This document shows positions 1 through 8,820 of a DNA stretch of 64,000 nt, one piece after another. The notes under the pieces were generated by a model. That model was not told the origin of the DNA. It did not search any database and saw only the letters and a program-made list of their open reading frames with translations. The translations under genes and the position numbers were made by a program. Each line of letters starts with the position of its first letter. Position 1 is the first letter of the stretch. The stretch lies in assembly GCF_002090135.1 (NCBI RefSeq), contig NZ_BBRL01000004.1, positions 930,001-994,000 of the forward strand. Direction: 5' to 3'. Source of the DNA: Demequina sp. NBRC 110055. Its GTDB lineage: Bacteria; Actinomycetota; Actinomycetes; Actinomycetales; Demequinaceae.

Positions 1-801
1 GCCCGTCCTGGCCGTATCGAGGAGGTCGCCCGGCGTGTGTACGCGGACGCCATCGAGCGTGACACGCCGTTCTTGGTGACCGACCTGGCCACCGCGGAAC
101 TGGTGAAGGTCTCCGCGAACGCGTTCCTGGCGACCAAGATCTCGTTTATCAACGCGATCGCGGAGGTGTGCGAGGCCACCGGTGCGGATGTCGTCGATTT
201 GGCCGATGCGATCGGTCACGACGCCCGTATTGGCCGCAAGTTCCTCGGCGCCGGCCTGGGTTTTGGTGGGGGCTGCCTGCCCAAGGACATTCGCGCGTTC
301 ATGGCGCGCGCCGGCGAGTTGGGCGTGGATCAGGCGCTGACCTTCCTGCGCGAGGTCGATGGCGTCAACATGCGCAGGCGCGAGCACGTCATCAGCCTCG
401 CCGGTGAGCTCGTGGGGCACCTGCCGGGTACCCGGGTGGCGGTGCTGGGAGCGGCGTTCAAGCCCAACAGCGACGACATTCGCGACTCGCCCGCCTTGGA
501 TGTGGCAGGCAAGCTTCACCTGCAGGGCGCGACCGTGAGCGTGCACGACCCCGAGGCGAATGCGAACGCCCAAAAGGTGTGGCCCACCCTGACCTATGTC
601 GACGACGCCATGGAAGCCTGCCGCGACGCCGACCTCGTGGTTGTCGCGACGGAATGGAAGCAGTTCCGCGAGCTTGACCCGGCGACGGTGAAGCAGGTCG
701 TGAAGCACGCCCGCGTTATCGACGGCCGCAACTGCCTGCCGGCCCAGGACTGGATCGACGCCGGCTGGGACTACCGCGGCATGGGACGACTCGCCTCATG
801 A
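1..801 (+). CDS. ugd: UDP-glucose 6-dehydrogenase, C-terminal part (5' end outside window)
   Basis: The frame is open from base 1, so the start lies upstream; about 266 residues are visible. The enzyme oxidises UDP-glucose to UDP-glucuronate with two NAD+, supplying surface polysaccharide synthesis in the cytosol. Visible parts are the central dimerisation helix with NAFLATKISF (conserved Lys codon at 136), the catalytic Cys in GGGCLPKD (codon 274-276) and the C-terminal UDP-binding Rossmann domain with AAFKPNSDDIRDSP. The substrate could be another UDP-sugar, but the motif set fits UDP-glucose best. Its stop overlaps the ATG of the next gene (ATGA), so the regulator downstream is probably translationally coupled to it, an unusual pairing. 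Confidence 0.92.
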   Translation, partial: ARPGRIEEVARRVYADAIERDTPFLVTDLATAELVKVSANAFLATKISFINAIAEVCEATGADVVDLADAIGHDARIGRKFLGAGLGFGGGCLPKDIRAFMARAGELGVDQALTFLREVDGVNMRRREHVISLAGELVGHLPGTRVAVLGAAFKPNSDDIRDSPALDVAGKLHLQGATVSVHDPEANANAQKVWPTLTYVDDAMEACRDADLVVVATEWKQFRELDPATVKQVVKHARVIDGRNCLPAQDWIDAGWDYRGMGRLAS

Positions 802-1502
802 GCGACCTCATCGACACCACCGAGATGTACCTCCGCACCATCTGGGAGCTCATCGAGGACGGCGTGGTGCCGATGCGTGCGCGCATTGCCGAGCAGTTGG
901 AGCACTCGGGTCCGACGGTGTCCCAGACCATCGCCCGCATGGAGCGCGACGGCCTGGTGGTGTTGCAGCCCGACCGAAGCCTGCAGTTGACCGACCTGGG
1001 CGAGCGCACGGCCATGCGCGTGATGCGCAAGCACCGGCTGGCGGAACGTCTTCTTGTCGACGTCATCGGGCTCGATCTGCCCTACGTCCACGAAGAGGCA
1101 TGCCGCTGGGAACACGTCATGAGCGACCGCGTGGAGCGGCGCCTCGTGGAGATGCTCGGGGCGCCTCGCATGTCGCCCTACGGCAACCCCATTCCGGGCC
1201 TCGATGAGCTCGGCGTGGGACAGGGACCCGACGGGGCTGCGGGCGTGCCGATGTCCCTTGAGGCCGCTGTCGACGCGGGAATTTCTCAGGTCCGGGTGAC
1301 GCGCATTGGCGAGAACCCTCAGGCTGCGGTGGGATTCCTCAAGGATGCGCTGCTTGTCGGCCTGATACCTGGGGAGACGGTGTGCGTCAGCGGGACCGAT
1401 GAGGGTGTGAGGGTGGTCGCGGAGCGCGGCGAGATCACCCTCGCCTGGGACGCCGCGAGGCATGTCTTTGCGGTCGCCGACTTGGATTTTGATCACGATT
1501 AG
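798..1502 (+). CDS. dtxR: DtxR/IdeR-family metal-dependent transcriptional repressor
   Basis: A 234-residue protein with the full DtxR architecture: N-terminal winged helix (residues 1-73, with SGPTVSQT as recognition helix), dimerisation and metal domain (74-140), and a C-terminal SH3-like domain (about 160-232). All ligands of characterised DtxR are present at the same numbers: Met10, Cys102, Glu105 and His106 for the primary site, His79, Glu83 and His98 for the ancillary site. This predicts Fe2+-dependent (possibly Mn2+) repression of iron uptake and storage genes. ATG overlaps the upstream stop. Overall similarity favours the iron-sensing DtxR/IdeR branch over MntR; the metal is inferred. 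Confidence 0.93.
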   Translation: MSDLIDTTEMYLRTIWELIEDGVVPMRARIAEQLEHSGPTVSQTIARMERDGLVVLQPDRSLQLTDLGERTAMRVMRKHRLAERLLVDVIGLDLPYVHEEACRWEHVMSDRVERRLVEMLGAPRMSPYGNPIPGLDELGVGQGPDGAAGVPMSLEAAVDAGISQVRVTRIGENPQAAVGFLKDALLVGLIPGETVCVSGTDEGVRVVAERGEITLAWDAARHVFAVADLDFDHD

Positions 1503-1651
1503 GTAACATGGGCGTTTATTGACTCGAGAGGACACGACCTCGTCGGGCACCTGAGATGGCTCCAGAGACCCCCTCTGGGACGGGTGTGCCGGGAACATCG
1601 ACGCGTTGATGGCAGCGCGGAAGGAACGCAAGGACTTTGAGGTACGGATAC

Positions 1652-2362
1652 ATGCGCGCCAGGACGCGTGCGGTGGCGGCTACGGCCGGCGCGGCACTCG
1701 TGGTGGTGCCCCTCACGGGAGCCGCCGCGGCCGCTCTCGTCTCCCAGGACGTGACGGCTGAGACCGGGACGAGCGAGATTGCGCTGGAGGCCGACGCGGC
1801 CTCGGCCGACCTCGCCGCCGTGGCCTCGGAGGTGACCGCCTCCGGCGATGCCGGCTTTGACGTCGAAACCCCCCAGATTGACGTGTCGGAGGACCCCGAG
1901 CCCGTCGTCGTGGCCCCGCCGGCCTCGACCAGCTCCTCCTCGTCGTCGAGCTCGTCGTCGGACAGCAGCAGCTCATCGAGCTCGTCGTCCGAGGCTCGCC
2001 CCGTCGCCCAGTCGGCGTCGGTCACGGCGGCCATCTCCGGCTCTGCGGTGATCGCCGAGGCCTCGAAGTACGTGGGCGTGCCCTACGTCTCCGGCGGCTC
2101 GTCGCCGTCGGGCTTCGACTGCTCGGGCTTCACGTCGTACGTGTACGGCCAGCTGGGTATCTCGCTGCCGCGCTCGTCGGGCGCGTACTACAGCGTGGGT
2201 ACTCGCGTGTCGAACCCCCAGCCCGGCGACATCATTGTCAGCCCCGGCCACGTGGGCATCTATGCGGGTCCCAACCTGCAGATCGACGCCCCTCGCCCCG
2301 GCAAGACCATCCAGTTCCGCCCGATCTGGCAGTCGAACCCGGTGTACGTCCGCGTCACCTGA
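1652..2362 (+). CDS. Secreted NlpC/P60 peptidoglycan hydrolase
   Basis: From the ATG at 1652 (a TTG at 1637 in frame is a weaker alternative) the protein has 236 residues. It begins with a signal peptide (RTR, hydrophobic core, AAAAA), followed by an acidic region, a low-complexity serine linker around residues 95-120, and a C-terminal NlpC/P60 domain. The catalytic residues visible are Cys157 in FDCSGF, His200 in GHVGIY and a likely third residue at Asp212. Such enzymes cut D-glutamyl-diaminopimelate links in peptide stems and act in cell separation or wall turnover. The serine linker probably spans part of the wall. A strong terminator follows, so it ends its transcript. Confidence 0.88.
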   Translation: MRARTRAVAATAGAALVVVPLTGAAAAALVSQDVTAETGTSEIALEADAASADLAAVASEVTASGDAGFDVETPQIDVSEDPEPVVVAPPASTSSSSSSSSSSDSSSSSSSSSEARPVAQSASVTAAISGSAVIAEASKYVGVPYVSGGSSPSGFDCSGFTSYVYGQLGISLPRSSGAYYSVGTRVSNPQPGDIIVSPGHVGIYAGPNLQIDAPRPGKTIQFRPIWQSNPVYVRVT

Positions 2363-2379
2363 TTCGCGTTGTCGCTGAT

Positions 2380-2414
2380 GACGGCCGCTCACCCCACTGG
2401 GGTGAGCGGCCGTC
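2380..2414 (+). terminator. Hairpin terminator after the NlpC/P60 gene
   Basis: A perfect 16-bp stem (2380-2395 with 2399-2414) with loop ACT lies 18 bases after the stop. There is no clear T-run, which is common in high-GC actinobacteria. Confidence 0.75.
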
Positions 2415-2461
2415 GTCGCGTCTGGGTCGAGCGGGTCGCCGTGCGGGCTTAGGGTGGAGTC

Positions 2462-3445
2462 ATGCAGAAGAACTTTGTGCCAAGGATGGCGCGCGAGGTC
2501 TCCGCGATCGGCCAGGGATGCTGGCAATTGGGTGCCGACTGGACCGATGTCGCCGACGACACTGCACAGCAGATTCTCGATGCCGCTGCCGACGCCGGCG
2601 TGACGTTCTACGACACGGCGGACGTGTACGGCGACGGCCGTTCGGAGCGCGCCGTAGGCGCGTTCGCGGCCCGGCGCAACGATCCCGCCATGACGGTGGC
2701 GACCAAGATGGGGCGGCGCGCCGACCCGCACGAGGCCGCCGAGTACAACCTCGACAATTACCGCCGTTGGACCGACCGCTCGCGGGAGAACCTCGGCGTC
2801 GAGACCCTCGATCTGGTGCAGTTGCACTGCCCGCCGTCTGAGGTGTTCGACGACCCGCAGACGTATGACGACCTGCGCACTCTGCAGCAGGAGGGCCGCA
2901 TTGCCCGCTGGGGCGTCTCTGTCGAGACCTGCGACGAGGCGCTCGCCGCCCTGCGCGAGCCCGACCTGGCGTCGATCCAGATCATCGTCAACCTCTTTCG
3001 CCGCAAGCCGCTCGAGCAGGTGCTGGGCGCCGCACGGGACGCGGGCGTCGGCATCATCGCGCGCGTGCCGCTCGCCTCGGGCCTGCTCTCGGGCAAGTAC
3101 GACGAGCACACCACGTTCGGCGAGGCTGACCACCGGACGTTCAACCGGGAGGGCAAGGCCTTCGACGTCGGCGAAACCTTCTCCGGCGTGCCGTTCGAGG
3201 TGGGAGTGGGTGCCGCGCGCGACGTGGCCGCGCTGACGCCGCCCGACCGCACGACCGCCCAGATGGCGCTTGCGTGGCTGGTGCAGATGGGCGTCTCGAC
3301 GGTCATCCCCGGCGCCTCGAACCCCGATCAGGCACGCGCCAACGCCGCCGCCGGCTCCCTCGAGGGGCTCGACGACGAGCGCCGCGCGGCCCTCGCCAAG
3401 ATCTACAACGACCAAATCCGCGAGTTCGTCCACACGCGCTGGTGA
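2462..3445 (+). CDS. Aldo/keto reductase
   Basis: A 327-residue single-domain (alpha/beta)8 barrel, full length for the family. The catalytic tetrad is visible: Asp51 and Tyr56 (YDTADVYG), Lys82 (ATKMG) and His122 (VQLHCP). The C-terminal NADPH-binding segment shows VSTVIPGASNPDQ. It should reduce aldehydes or ketones with NADPH in the cytosol; the physiological substrate cannot be read from sequence. It stands alone between a strong terminator upstream and a motif hairpin downstream, so it is probably monocistronic. Confidence 0.9.
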   Translation: MQKNFVPRMAREVSAIGQGCWQLGADWTDVADDTAQQILDAAADAGVTFYDTADVYGDGRSERAVGAFAARRNDPAMTVATKMGRRADPHEAAEYNLDNYRRWTDRSRENLGVETLDLVQLHCPPSEVFDDPQTYDDLRTLQQEGRIARWGVSVETCDEALAALREPDLASIQIIVNLFRRKPLEQVLGAARDAGVGIIARVPLASGLLSGKYDEHTTFGEADHRTFNREGKAFDVGETFSGVPFEVGVGAARDVAALTPPDRTTAQMALAWLVQMGVSTVIPGASNPDQARANAAAGSLEGLDDERRAALAKIYNDQIREFVHTRW

Positions 3446-3453
3446 GGGCGATG

Positions 3454-3478
3454 GTCGATGCCGTGGTCGGCATCGGCC
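3454..3478. terminator. Small hairpin made from two copies of the dispersed motif
   Basis: GGTCGATGCC (3454-3463) pairs with GGCATCGGCC (3469-3478) over 10 bp with one G-T, loop GTGGT. It sits 8 bases after the reductase stop. Confidence 0.5.
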
Positions 3479-3522
3479 ACCTGTCTCACCCGACATTGGG
3501 GGTACCCTTCTAGGTGCCCCAC

Positions 3523-3595
3523 GCGCCTGTAGCTCAGGGGATAGAGCACCGCTCTCCTAAAGCGGGTGTCGACAGTTCGAATCTGTCCAGGCGCA
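3523..3595 (+). tRNA. tRNA-Arg (anticodon CCT)
   Basis: A full cloverleaf is visible. Acceptor GCGCCTG pairs with CAGGCGC. The D arm is TAGCTCAGGGGATAGAGCA. The anticodon stem CCGCT/AGCGG carries loop CTCCTAA, giving anticodon CCT. The T arm is GACAG-TTCGAAT-CTGTC. Discriminator is A and CCA is not encoded. It reads AGG, a rare Arg codon in high-GC genomes. Confidence 0.96.
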
Positions 3596-3783
3596 CTCCT
3601 TTCAACGACGGTGAGCGTCGGTTTGACGAAACCCCCGCCGAGGCTCACAATCTCTCCAACGGTGCACGTCGGCTGAAAAAGCGGGCGTGCACTGTCTGCA
3701 TGTGGGGGCACCTGGGATAGCGTCACCGAGCGTGAACGGCGTGGGTCACAGGAGCCTTGCAGTGAAGCGGATACCGTAGGGGA

Positions 3784-6700
3784 GTGGTGGACTACATCGG
3801 CCGAGCGCTCGTCTCCGACGCGCTCCAGGAATGGCGGGACCAGCTGCAGTCGCAGGCGACCGTCTCGCCTCTGCGCGACCTGGTCGCGACGAGCGCCAAC
3901 GTCATCGACCTCAGGCACTCGCACCCCTCCGGGCTCGCCCAGCTCTTCGCGGGCCGACCCACCGCGCTGACCAGCCTGTTGCGTGACGAAGCCACCAGGG
4001 ACACCGTCCTGCATCGCGGCCGCGTGATCCTCGAGGAGGCCGAGCGGGTCAAGGCTGCCACGGGCGCCTGGACGGGAGCCATCGCGATCGGCACCCTCGC
4101 GTGGCACGAGTCCGAGCGCGATGTCGAGATGCCGCTACTGCTGCGTGCCGTCGACCTTGAACGCCACCGCGAGCGCGACGTTCACCTCACTCTGCGCGAC
4201 CACACCTGGATCAACCCCATCGTCGTCGCGCTGCTACGCGAGCGCGCGGTGAAGGCCGGTGACGAGAATCCGCCTGAGCTGCCACCGGTCACCTCCGGGC
4301 GGGACTTCGACCCTCGCCCTCTGTGGGACGCGGTGCGGTCGCGCACCGATCTCCTGGGTGAATCGCTGACGGTGCGCGATCGCCTGGTGCTCGGCGCCTA
4401 CGAGGACCCCGAGCAGCGACTGCTCGACGACCTCGACGACCTGGACTCCGTCATCTCGGCCTCGCCGATCATCGCCGCTGCCGCGGGAGACCGCGACGCC
4501 GTCGCCACCCTCGCGGAGCCGCTTCCCGCCTTCCCCAAGGGCGACCGAGATCCCTTCGCGGAGCGTGGCGCCGGCGACCTCGATGACACCCAGTTCGCTG
4601 CGCTCGACCTCATTGCGACCGGCCGGGATGTGTTCCTGCACAGCCCTCCGGGGGCCGATGCCGTGGGCACCGCGGCGGCGATCGGCGCCGATGGCGCCGC
4701 GTCGGGCCGTACCGTCGCGATCGTGGGCGGTGAGGAGGGTGCCTTGCGTGCCGTGGCGCGCCGCCTAGGCGCCATCGGCGCGGGTGACCTGGTGATCGAC
4801 GGCACGGTCCAGACGTGGAATACCGGGGCGCGCACCCGGCTGCTCGAGGCCATCACGATGGGCACGCCACACGTCGACGACACGGCCATGCGCCATGCGG
4901 GCGAGGAGCTGCTGCGCGCTCGCTCCGCCCTGCACCGGCGCTTCGACGCGTTGCACCGCTCGCACCGGCCGTGGGGTGTCAGTGCCTTCGAGGCGGTCCA
5001 GGCGATCGTGCGGATCACGACGTCCACGCCGGCTCCCGGCACCACGGCACGCCTCGGCGCCGACGCTGCCGAGGTGGTCACCGAACACGGTTTTGCGTCC
5101 GTCGCGGCCGCACTGGCACGGGCGCTCGGTCCCGAGGACGGCGATGCGGCGGCGCGCGACGCCGACGAGGCGGCGCAGTCGGGCAGCATCGCGCTCGAGG
5201 GCATGGACCCCTGGTGGACGGGTCACGCGGAGCCCGAGCAGGCGACGCGGCTCGACGAGGCGCTCGCCTCGTTCACCGGACGCTCGCTGCCGAAGATGCG
5301 CGCTGAAGCGGCCATCGCCGCGCACGAGACCGGTGTCGATGAGGCCGACTCGTTCGCAACGTGGATCTCGCAGGTCGACATGTTCGCCGCGCTGCGCGAG
5401 ATCCTCGAGATCTTCTCGCCGGCCGTGTTCCACCGGTCACTGAGCGACCTCGTGGCGGCGACCGCGCCGCACGGTTCCTCGCGCCACGTCGACATGCCGC
5501 GACGCGATCGACGCGCGCTGATGCGGCGCGCCGTGGAGTTGCTGCGGCCCGGCCGTGGCAAGGACACGCTGCACGACGAGCTGGTGCGCGCCCACGAGCT
5601 CGCTCAGCAGTGGCGGTCCCACTGCTCGGCCGGCGGCTGGCCGGTGGTCCCCGACGACTACGACGTGTTCGTCGAGCGCGTGGCTCGTGCCCGCAGCGAG
5701 TGGGAGACCATCGCGGCGACCGTCGCGGCCGTGACGGGCATCGATGATCTGCCCGCCCAGGCGTGGGACGACATGTCTGACCGCCTCGATCGGTTGGCGC
5801 TGGGAGTGCCCGGCTCGCTCGAGTCGTCGGAGGTCTCCGACGTCGACATCGACGTGGAGTCGGGCGGCTTCGCGATGCTCGTCGCCGACCTGCGTGCCCG
5901 CGAGGCCGGGCCGGAGCAGATCCGTCGCGACCTCGAGTTCGCTTGGTGGGCGGCCGCATTCGACGCCATCGTCACCGCCGATCTCACGCTGACCGAGTAC
6001 GGCGCCCTGGCCGCTGCGATGGAGCAGTTCCGCGCGAAGGATGCCGTCTTTGCCGGCGCGCGCATCGGCCCTCTCATGCGGGCAGCGGCCGAGCGTCGCC
6101 GCAGCGCGATCGCGCGCCACCCCGATCTTGCTCGTGATCTCTTCGCCGCCCTCGTCGAGGGCGCAGACGCGTCCTATAAGGAGCTGTGGCGCGACTTCGC
6201 CCCCCTCGTCACGGCCCTGCGACCGGTCGTCCTGGCCAAGGCCGAGCAGATCTCTCGCCTGGCCCCCGCGTCGCGCTCCATCGACCTCGCGGTCGTGGTC
6301 GGCGCCGAGTCGCTGGCCCTGGCCGAGCTGGTTCCCACCCTCGCGCGCGCCAAGCAGGTCGTCGTCGTCGGCGACGCCCAAGCGGCCACCCGGTCGGCCG
6401 TCGCGGCGATGGCGACGATGCTGCCGCGCGTGACGATGCACGCCGCCCCGCAGCCGCGTGACCCGCGCGTGAGCGCGCTGCTGGCCGCGTCCGCTTATGG
6501 CCGAGCCCTGCCGACCCAGCCCGCCGCGCGCGGCCAGGGCCGACTCACGGTCACCGTCGTCGACGCCTCGGGTACGCCCGTGGCGGGCACCACCACGGTG
6601 GAGTCCACCAAGGAGGAGGTCGCCGCGGTCGTCGAGTACGCCGCACGCAGCCTCGACTCGGTGCCGCGCTCCGAACTGGTCGTCGTGGCAGGAAACGACC

Positions 6701-7875
6701 TGCACGCGGCACGTGTGCGTGACGCCCTGGCTCAGCATGACGATCGCCTCATGGCGATCCCTGTGGAGACGCTCGGCGACGTCGCCGGTCATCATGCCCA
6801 CGAGGTGGTCCTCACCCTTGGCTTCGCTCGCGACCGTGACGGCCACGCGCCCACCCACCTGGGCGCGCTGTCCGAGGAGTGGGGCCGCCAGGCGCTGGTC
6901 CAGGCGCTCGTGTGCGCGACTCACGACATCACGGTGCTCACCGCCCTCGACGATGACAGCCTCGCGAGTATCGGCACCGCTGAGGCCGAGGGGGTGGAGG
7001 ACCTCCGCGAGTTGGTGCGTGCCTCGCACTCCGACCCCGTCGCCCCCGAGCGCCCCGAGCCCGCACCGTCCGACTGGCTACTCGCCGACGTGGCCCAGCG
7101 GCTGCGCCGCGACGGCTATGCCGTGCACGTGCGCTACGGCACGGGCGCGGACGCGATCCCCATGGTCGTCGGGGGCCGTCACGACCGCGACTACACCGTC
7201 GCCGTCGTCACCGACGAGGCGACCCCGGCCGGCTCGGTGTCGCTGCGCGACCGCATCCGCCGCCAGCGCGCGGGGCTCGAGCGCCTGGGCTGGCGTGTGG
7301 TGCCGCTGTGGACGCTCGATGTCTTTATGGACCCCGACGCCGCCGCGGCGCAGGTGCTCGCTGCACTGCCGGAAAACGACACGGCCGCCGAAGAGGTGCA
7401 GGACGCCCTCGACCTGGGACTTCCCGAGGGCGAGCCGAGTCTGCCTCTGCCGGATCTCACCGCCCCCGAGCCGGCGCCGTCGCTCCCCGAGCCCGACGCG
7501 CTCACCATCGGCCTGTCCACCCTTGAGGTGGCCGATGCCGTGGCGGCCTCGGCGCCCGAGGCGCCGTCCGCTGACCTCGCCGAAGAGGAGACCGTGAGCG
7601 AGAACGAGGAGCAGGATCAGGCTGAGCCCGAAGCCGAAGCCGAAGCCGAAGCCGAAGCCGAAGCCGAAGCCGAAGCCGAAGCCGAAGCCGAGCCGAGCGA
7701 CGGTGCGCCCCAGATCAAGCCGGCTACGGCATCGGCCCCCAAGGCATCGCCGCGCGGAGCGGACCGTCCGCTGATCCCGACCAAGGCGTGGGAGGACTCC
7801 GACGAGGCGTGGGGTGGGCGCGGCTCATCCTCGCGCGACGAGGAGATCCTGCGAGAAAAGCCCCCGCACTGGTGA
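3784..7875 (+). CDS. Large degenerate SF1-helicase-like protein with C-terminal restriction-endonuclease-like domain
   Basis: A 1,363-residue protein resembling the actinobacterial SF1 helicase plus REase (MTES_1575-type) family. Where a helicase would have GPPGTGKS, residues 287-294 read SPPGADAV, so the Walker A Lys and Ser/Thr are missing. A later VVVVGDAQAAT (near residue 860) resembles helicase motif III but lacks the usual catalytic residues. Residues about 1099-1184 fold-match the REase domain (LADVAQRLRRDGY; LGWRVVPLWTLDVFMDP), though an acidic catalytic set is not obvious. A Glu-Ala repeat tail follows near residue 1284. Two adjacent GTG codons (3784, 3787) can start it. It may be a non-catalytic DNA-binding protein; function is unknown. 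Confidence 0.7.
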   Translation: MVDYIGRALVSDALQEWRDQLQSQATVSPLRDLVATSANVIDLRHSHPSGLAQLFAGRPTALTSLLRDEATRDTVLHRGRVILEEAERVKAATGAWTGAIAIGTLAWHESERDVEMPLLLRAVDLERHRERDVHLTLRDHTWINPIVVALLRERAVKAGDENPPELPPVTSGRDFDPRPLWDAVRSRTDLLGESLTVRDRLVLGAYEDPEQRLLDDLDDLDSVISASPIIAAAAGDRDAVATLAEPLPAFPKGDRDPFAERGAGDLDDTQFAALDLIATGRDVFLHSPPGADAVGTAAAIGADGAASGRTVAIVGGEEGALRAVARRLGAIGAGDLVIDGTVQTWNTGARTRLLEAITMGTPHVDDTAMRHAGEELLRARSALHRRFDALHRSHRPWGVSAFEAVQAIVRITTSTPAPGTTARLGADAAEVVTEHGFASVAAALARALGPEDGDAAARDADEAAQSGSIALEGMDPWWTGHAEPEQATRLDEALASFTGRSLPKMRAEAAIAAHETGVDEADSFATWISQVDMFAALREILEIFSPAVFHRSLSDLVAATAPHGSSRHVDMPRRDRRALMRRAVELLRPGRGKDTLHDELVRAHELAQQWRSHCSAGGWPVVPDDYDVFVERVARARSEWETIAATVAAVTGIDDLPAQAWDDMSDRLDRLALGVPGSLESSEVSDVDIDVESGGFAMLVADLRAREAGPEQIRRDLEFAWWAAAFDAIVTADLTLTEYGALAAAMEQFRAKDAVFAGARIGPLMRAAAERRRSAIARHPDLARDLFAALVEGADASYKELWRDFAPLVTALRPVVLAKAEQISRLAPASRSIDLAVVVGAESLALAELVPTLARAKQVVVVGDAQAATRSAVAAMATMLPRVTMHAAPQPRDPRVSALLAASAYGRALPTQPAARGQGRLTVTVVDASGTPVAGTTTVESTKEEVAAVVEYAARSLDSVPRSELVVVAGNDLHAARVRDALAQHDDRLMAIPVETLGDVAGHHAHEVVLTLGFARDRDGHAPTHLGALSEEWGRQALVQALVCATHDITVLTALDDDSLASIGTAEAEGVEDLRELVRASHSDPVAPERPEPAPSDWLLADVAQRLRRDGYAVHVRYGTGADAIPMVVGGRHDRDYTVAVVTDEATPAGSVSLRDRIRRQRAGLERLGWRVVPLWTLDVFMDPDAAAAQVLAALPENDTAAEEVQDALDLGLPEGEPSLPLPDLTAPEPAPSLPEPDALTIGLSTLEVADAVAASAPEAPSADLAEEETVSENEEQDQAEPEAEAEAEAEAEAEAEAEAEAEPSDGAPQIKPATASAPKASPRGADRPLIPTKAWEDSDEAWGGRGSSSRDEEILREKPPHW
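7633..7686 (+). repeat. GCCGAA hexanucleotide tandem repeat, nine units
   Basis: Nine perfect GCCGAA units followed by GCCGAG encode an (Ala-Glu)n run in the C-terminal tail of the large helicase-like protein. Six-base units keep frame, so copy number could vary by replication slippage without breaking the gene. Confidence 0.95.
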
Positions 7876-7888
7876 GCGGGGTGCGCGC

Positions 7889-8092
7889 CTAGGAGGCCGA
7901 GTTCGACTTGGCGGCGGCGCGCGAGTCGGTGCGGTAGAAGCCCGACCCCTTGAAGGTCACCCCCACGTTGCCGAACACGCGACGCAGGTCGCCGGCACAC
8001 TCGGGGCACGCCTCGAGGGCGGCGTCATGGATGGACTGCACCGTCTCGAAGCGGTGCTCGCACGCGCGGCAGGCGTAGGTGTACGTGGGCAT
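7889..8092 (-). CDS. FmdB-family zinc-ribbon protein
   Basis: A 67-residue protein starting MPTYTYACRACEHRFE, the standard start of FmdB regulatory-type zinc ribbons. Four cysteines form two pairs (CRAC near residues 8-11, CPEC near 29-32), predicted to bind one zinc. The tail is short and Ser/Ala-rich. The family is very common in actinobacteria, usually near the 5-formyl-THF cyclo-ligase and mscL, and its role is not established. Here the cyclo-ligase lies 9 bases upstream on the same strand, so the two probably form an operon. Confidence 0.87.
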   Translation of the reverse strand: MPTYTYACRACEHRFETVQSIHDAALEACPECAGDLRRVFGNVGVTFKGSGFYRTDSRAAAKSNSAS

Positions 8093-8101
8093 GTGCGTAT
8101 C

Positions 8102-8740
8102 TTACGCGGGCACGACGGTGGTCAGCTGCGGGGTGACGACCATGGTGACCGGAAGATCGTGGTCCTCGCGCGGCAGCAGGCTTTCGCCGGGGCCGTGGAA
8201 CTCCGAGGCGAAGGTGAGCGCGATGACCGGGGCGTCGGGGCGAGCCAACTCGAGCGCACGGTCGTACCAGCCGCCGCCCTGACCCAGCCGGGTGCCGGTG
8301 GCATCGGCCGCCAGCGCCGGCACGACGACAACATCCGCGTCGCCGAGCGCGTCGAAGGGCAGGAATTCGCCCGACGGCTCAGGGGGACGTCCGGGCGCGC
8401 GCTCGATGAGGTCGTCGGCGCCGTGAAACTCGGACCACCCGCGCTGGAGCCCATCACCGAGTCGAGGAATGAGCACCGTGACGCCGCGGTCGTGCAGGGC
8501 TGAAATGAGCGGCAAAGTCCCGGGCTCGTGCGGGCGAGAGGCGTAGACCGACACGCACCTGGCGTCCGCCACGGCGGGGATGTCGAGGACCCGGTCACGG
8601 AGGATCTCCGCCAACTCGGCATTGCGCCGCTCGGAGCGGTGCATGCGGTCCTTGCGAATGGAGGCCCGCAGATGGGCCTTCTCTTCTTCCGGGGCGGGCG
8701 CACGGGTGCCGTGGGCCGACTGCGGTGTCATGGGGTCCAT
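8102..8740 (-). CDS. 5-formyltetrahydrofolate cyclo-ligase
   Basis: A 212-residue protein from the ATG at 8740. It converts 5-formyl-THF and ATP to 5,10-methenyl-THF, recycling a stored folate. Seen motifs are the N-terminal basic helix with RKDRMHRSERR, the phosphate-binding VVVPALAAD and the family hallmark RLGQGGGWYDRAL near the C terminus. No ribosome binding site precedes the ATG and the divergent gene start at 8821 also lacks one, so both may be leaderless transcripts from the 80-base divergent region. It is followed closely by the FmdB gene. Confidence 0.9.
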   Translation of the reverse strand: MDPMTPQSAHGTRAPAPEEEKAHLRASIRKDRMHRSERRNAELAEILRDRVLDIPAVADARCVSVYASRPHEPGTLPLISALHDRGVTVLIPRLGDGLQRGWSEFHGADDLIERAPGRPPEPSGEFLPFDALGDADVVVVPALAADATGTRLGQGGGWYDRALELARPDAPVIALTFASEFHGPGESLLPREDHDLPVTMVVTPQLTTVVPA

Positions 8741-8820
8741 TGTGCCAGGGAAGTGTGACATCGCCGTGTCGTGTCCCTCACAAGGAGCATTGTTGCGGCC
8801 GCCGCGCGCCCGGCACCACA

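Noticed and set aside
1503-1651. c-di-AMP (ydaO) riboswitch before the NlpC/P60 gene
   Set aside because: Such riboswitches often precede actinobacterial wall hydrolases, but I could not find the conserved core in these 149 bases.
1973-3496. 507-codon open frame on the minus strand across the NlpC/P60 and aldo/keto reductase genes
   Set aside because: Antisense of two well-supported genes and a tRNA leader; composition is Arg/His/Gly-rich as expected of a high-GC shadow frame.
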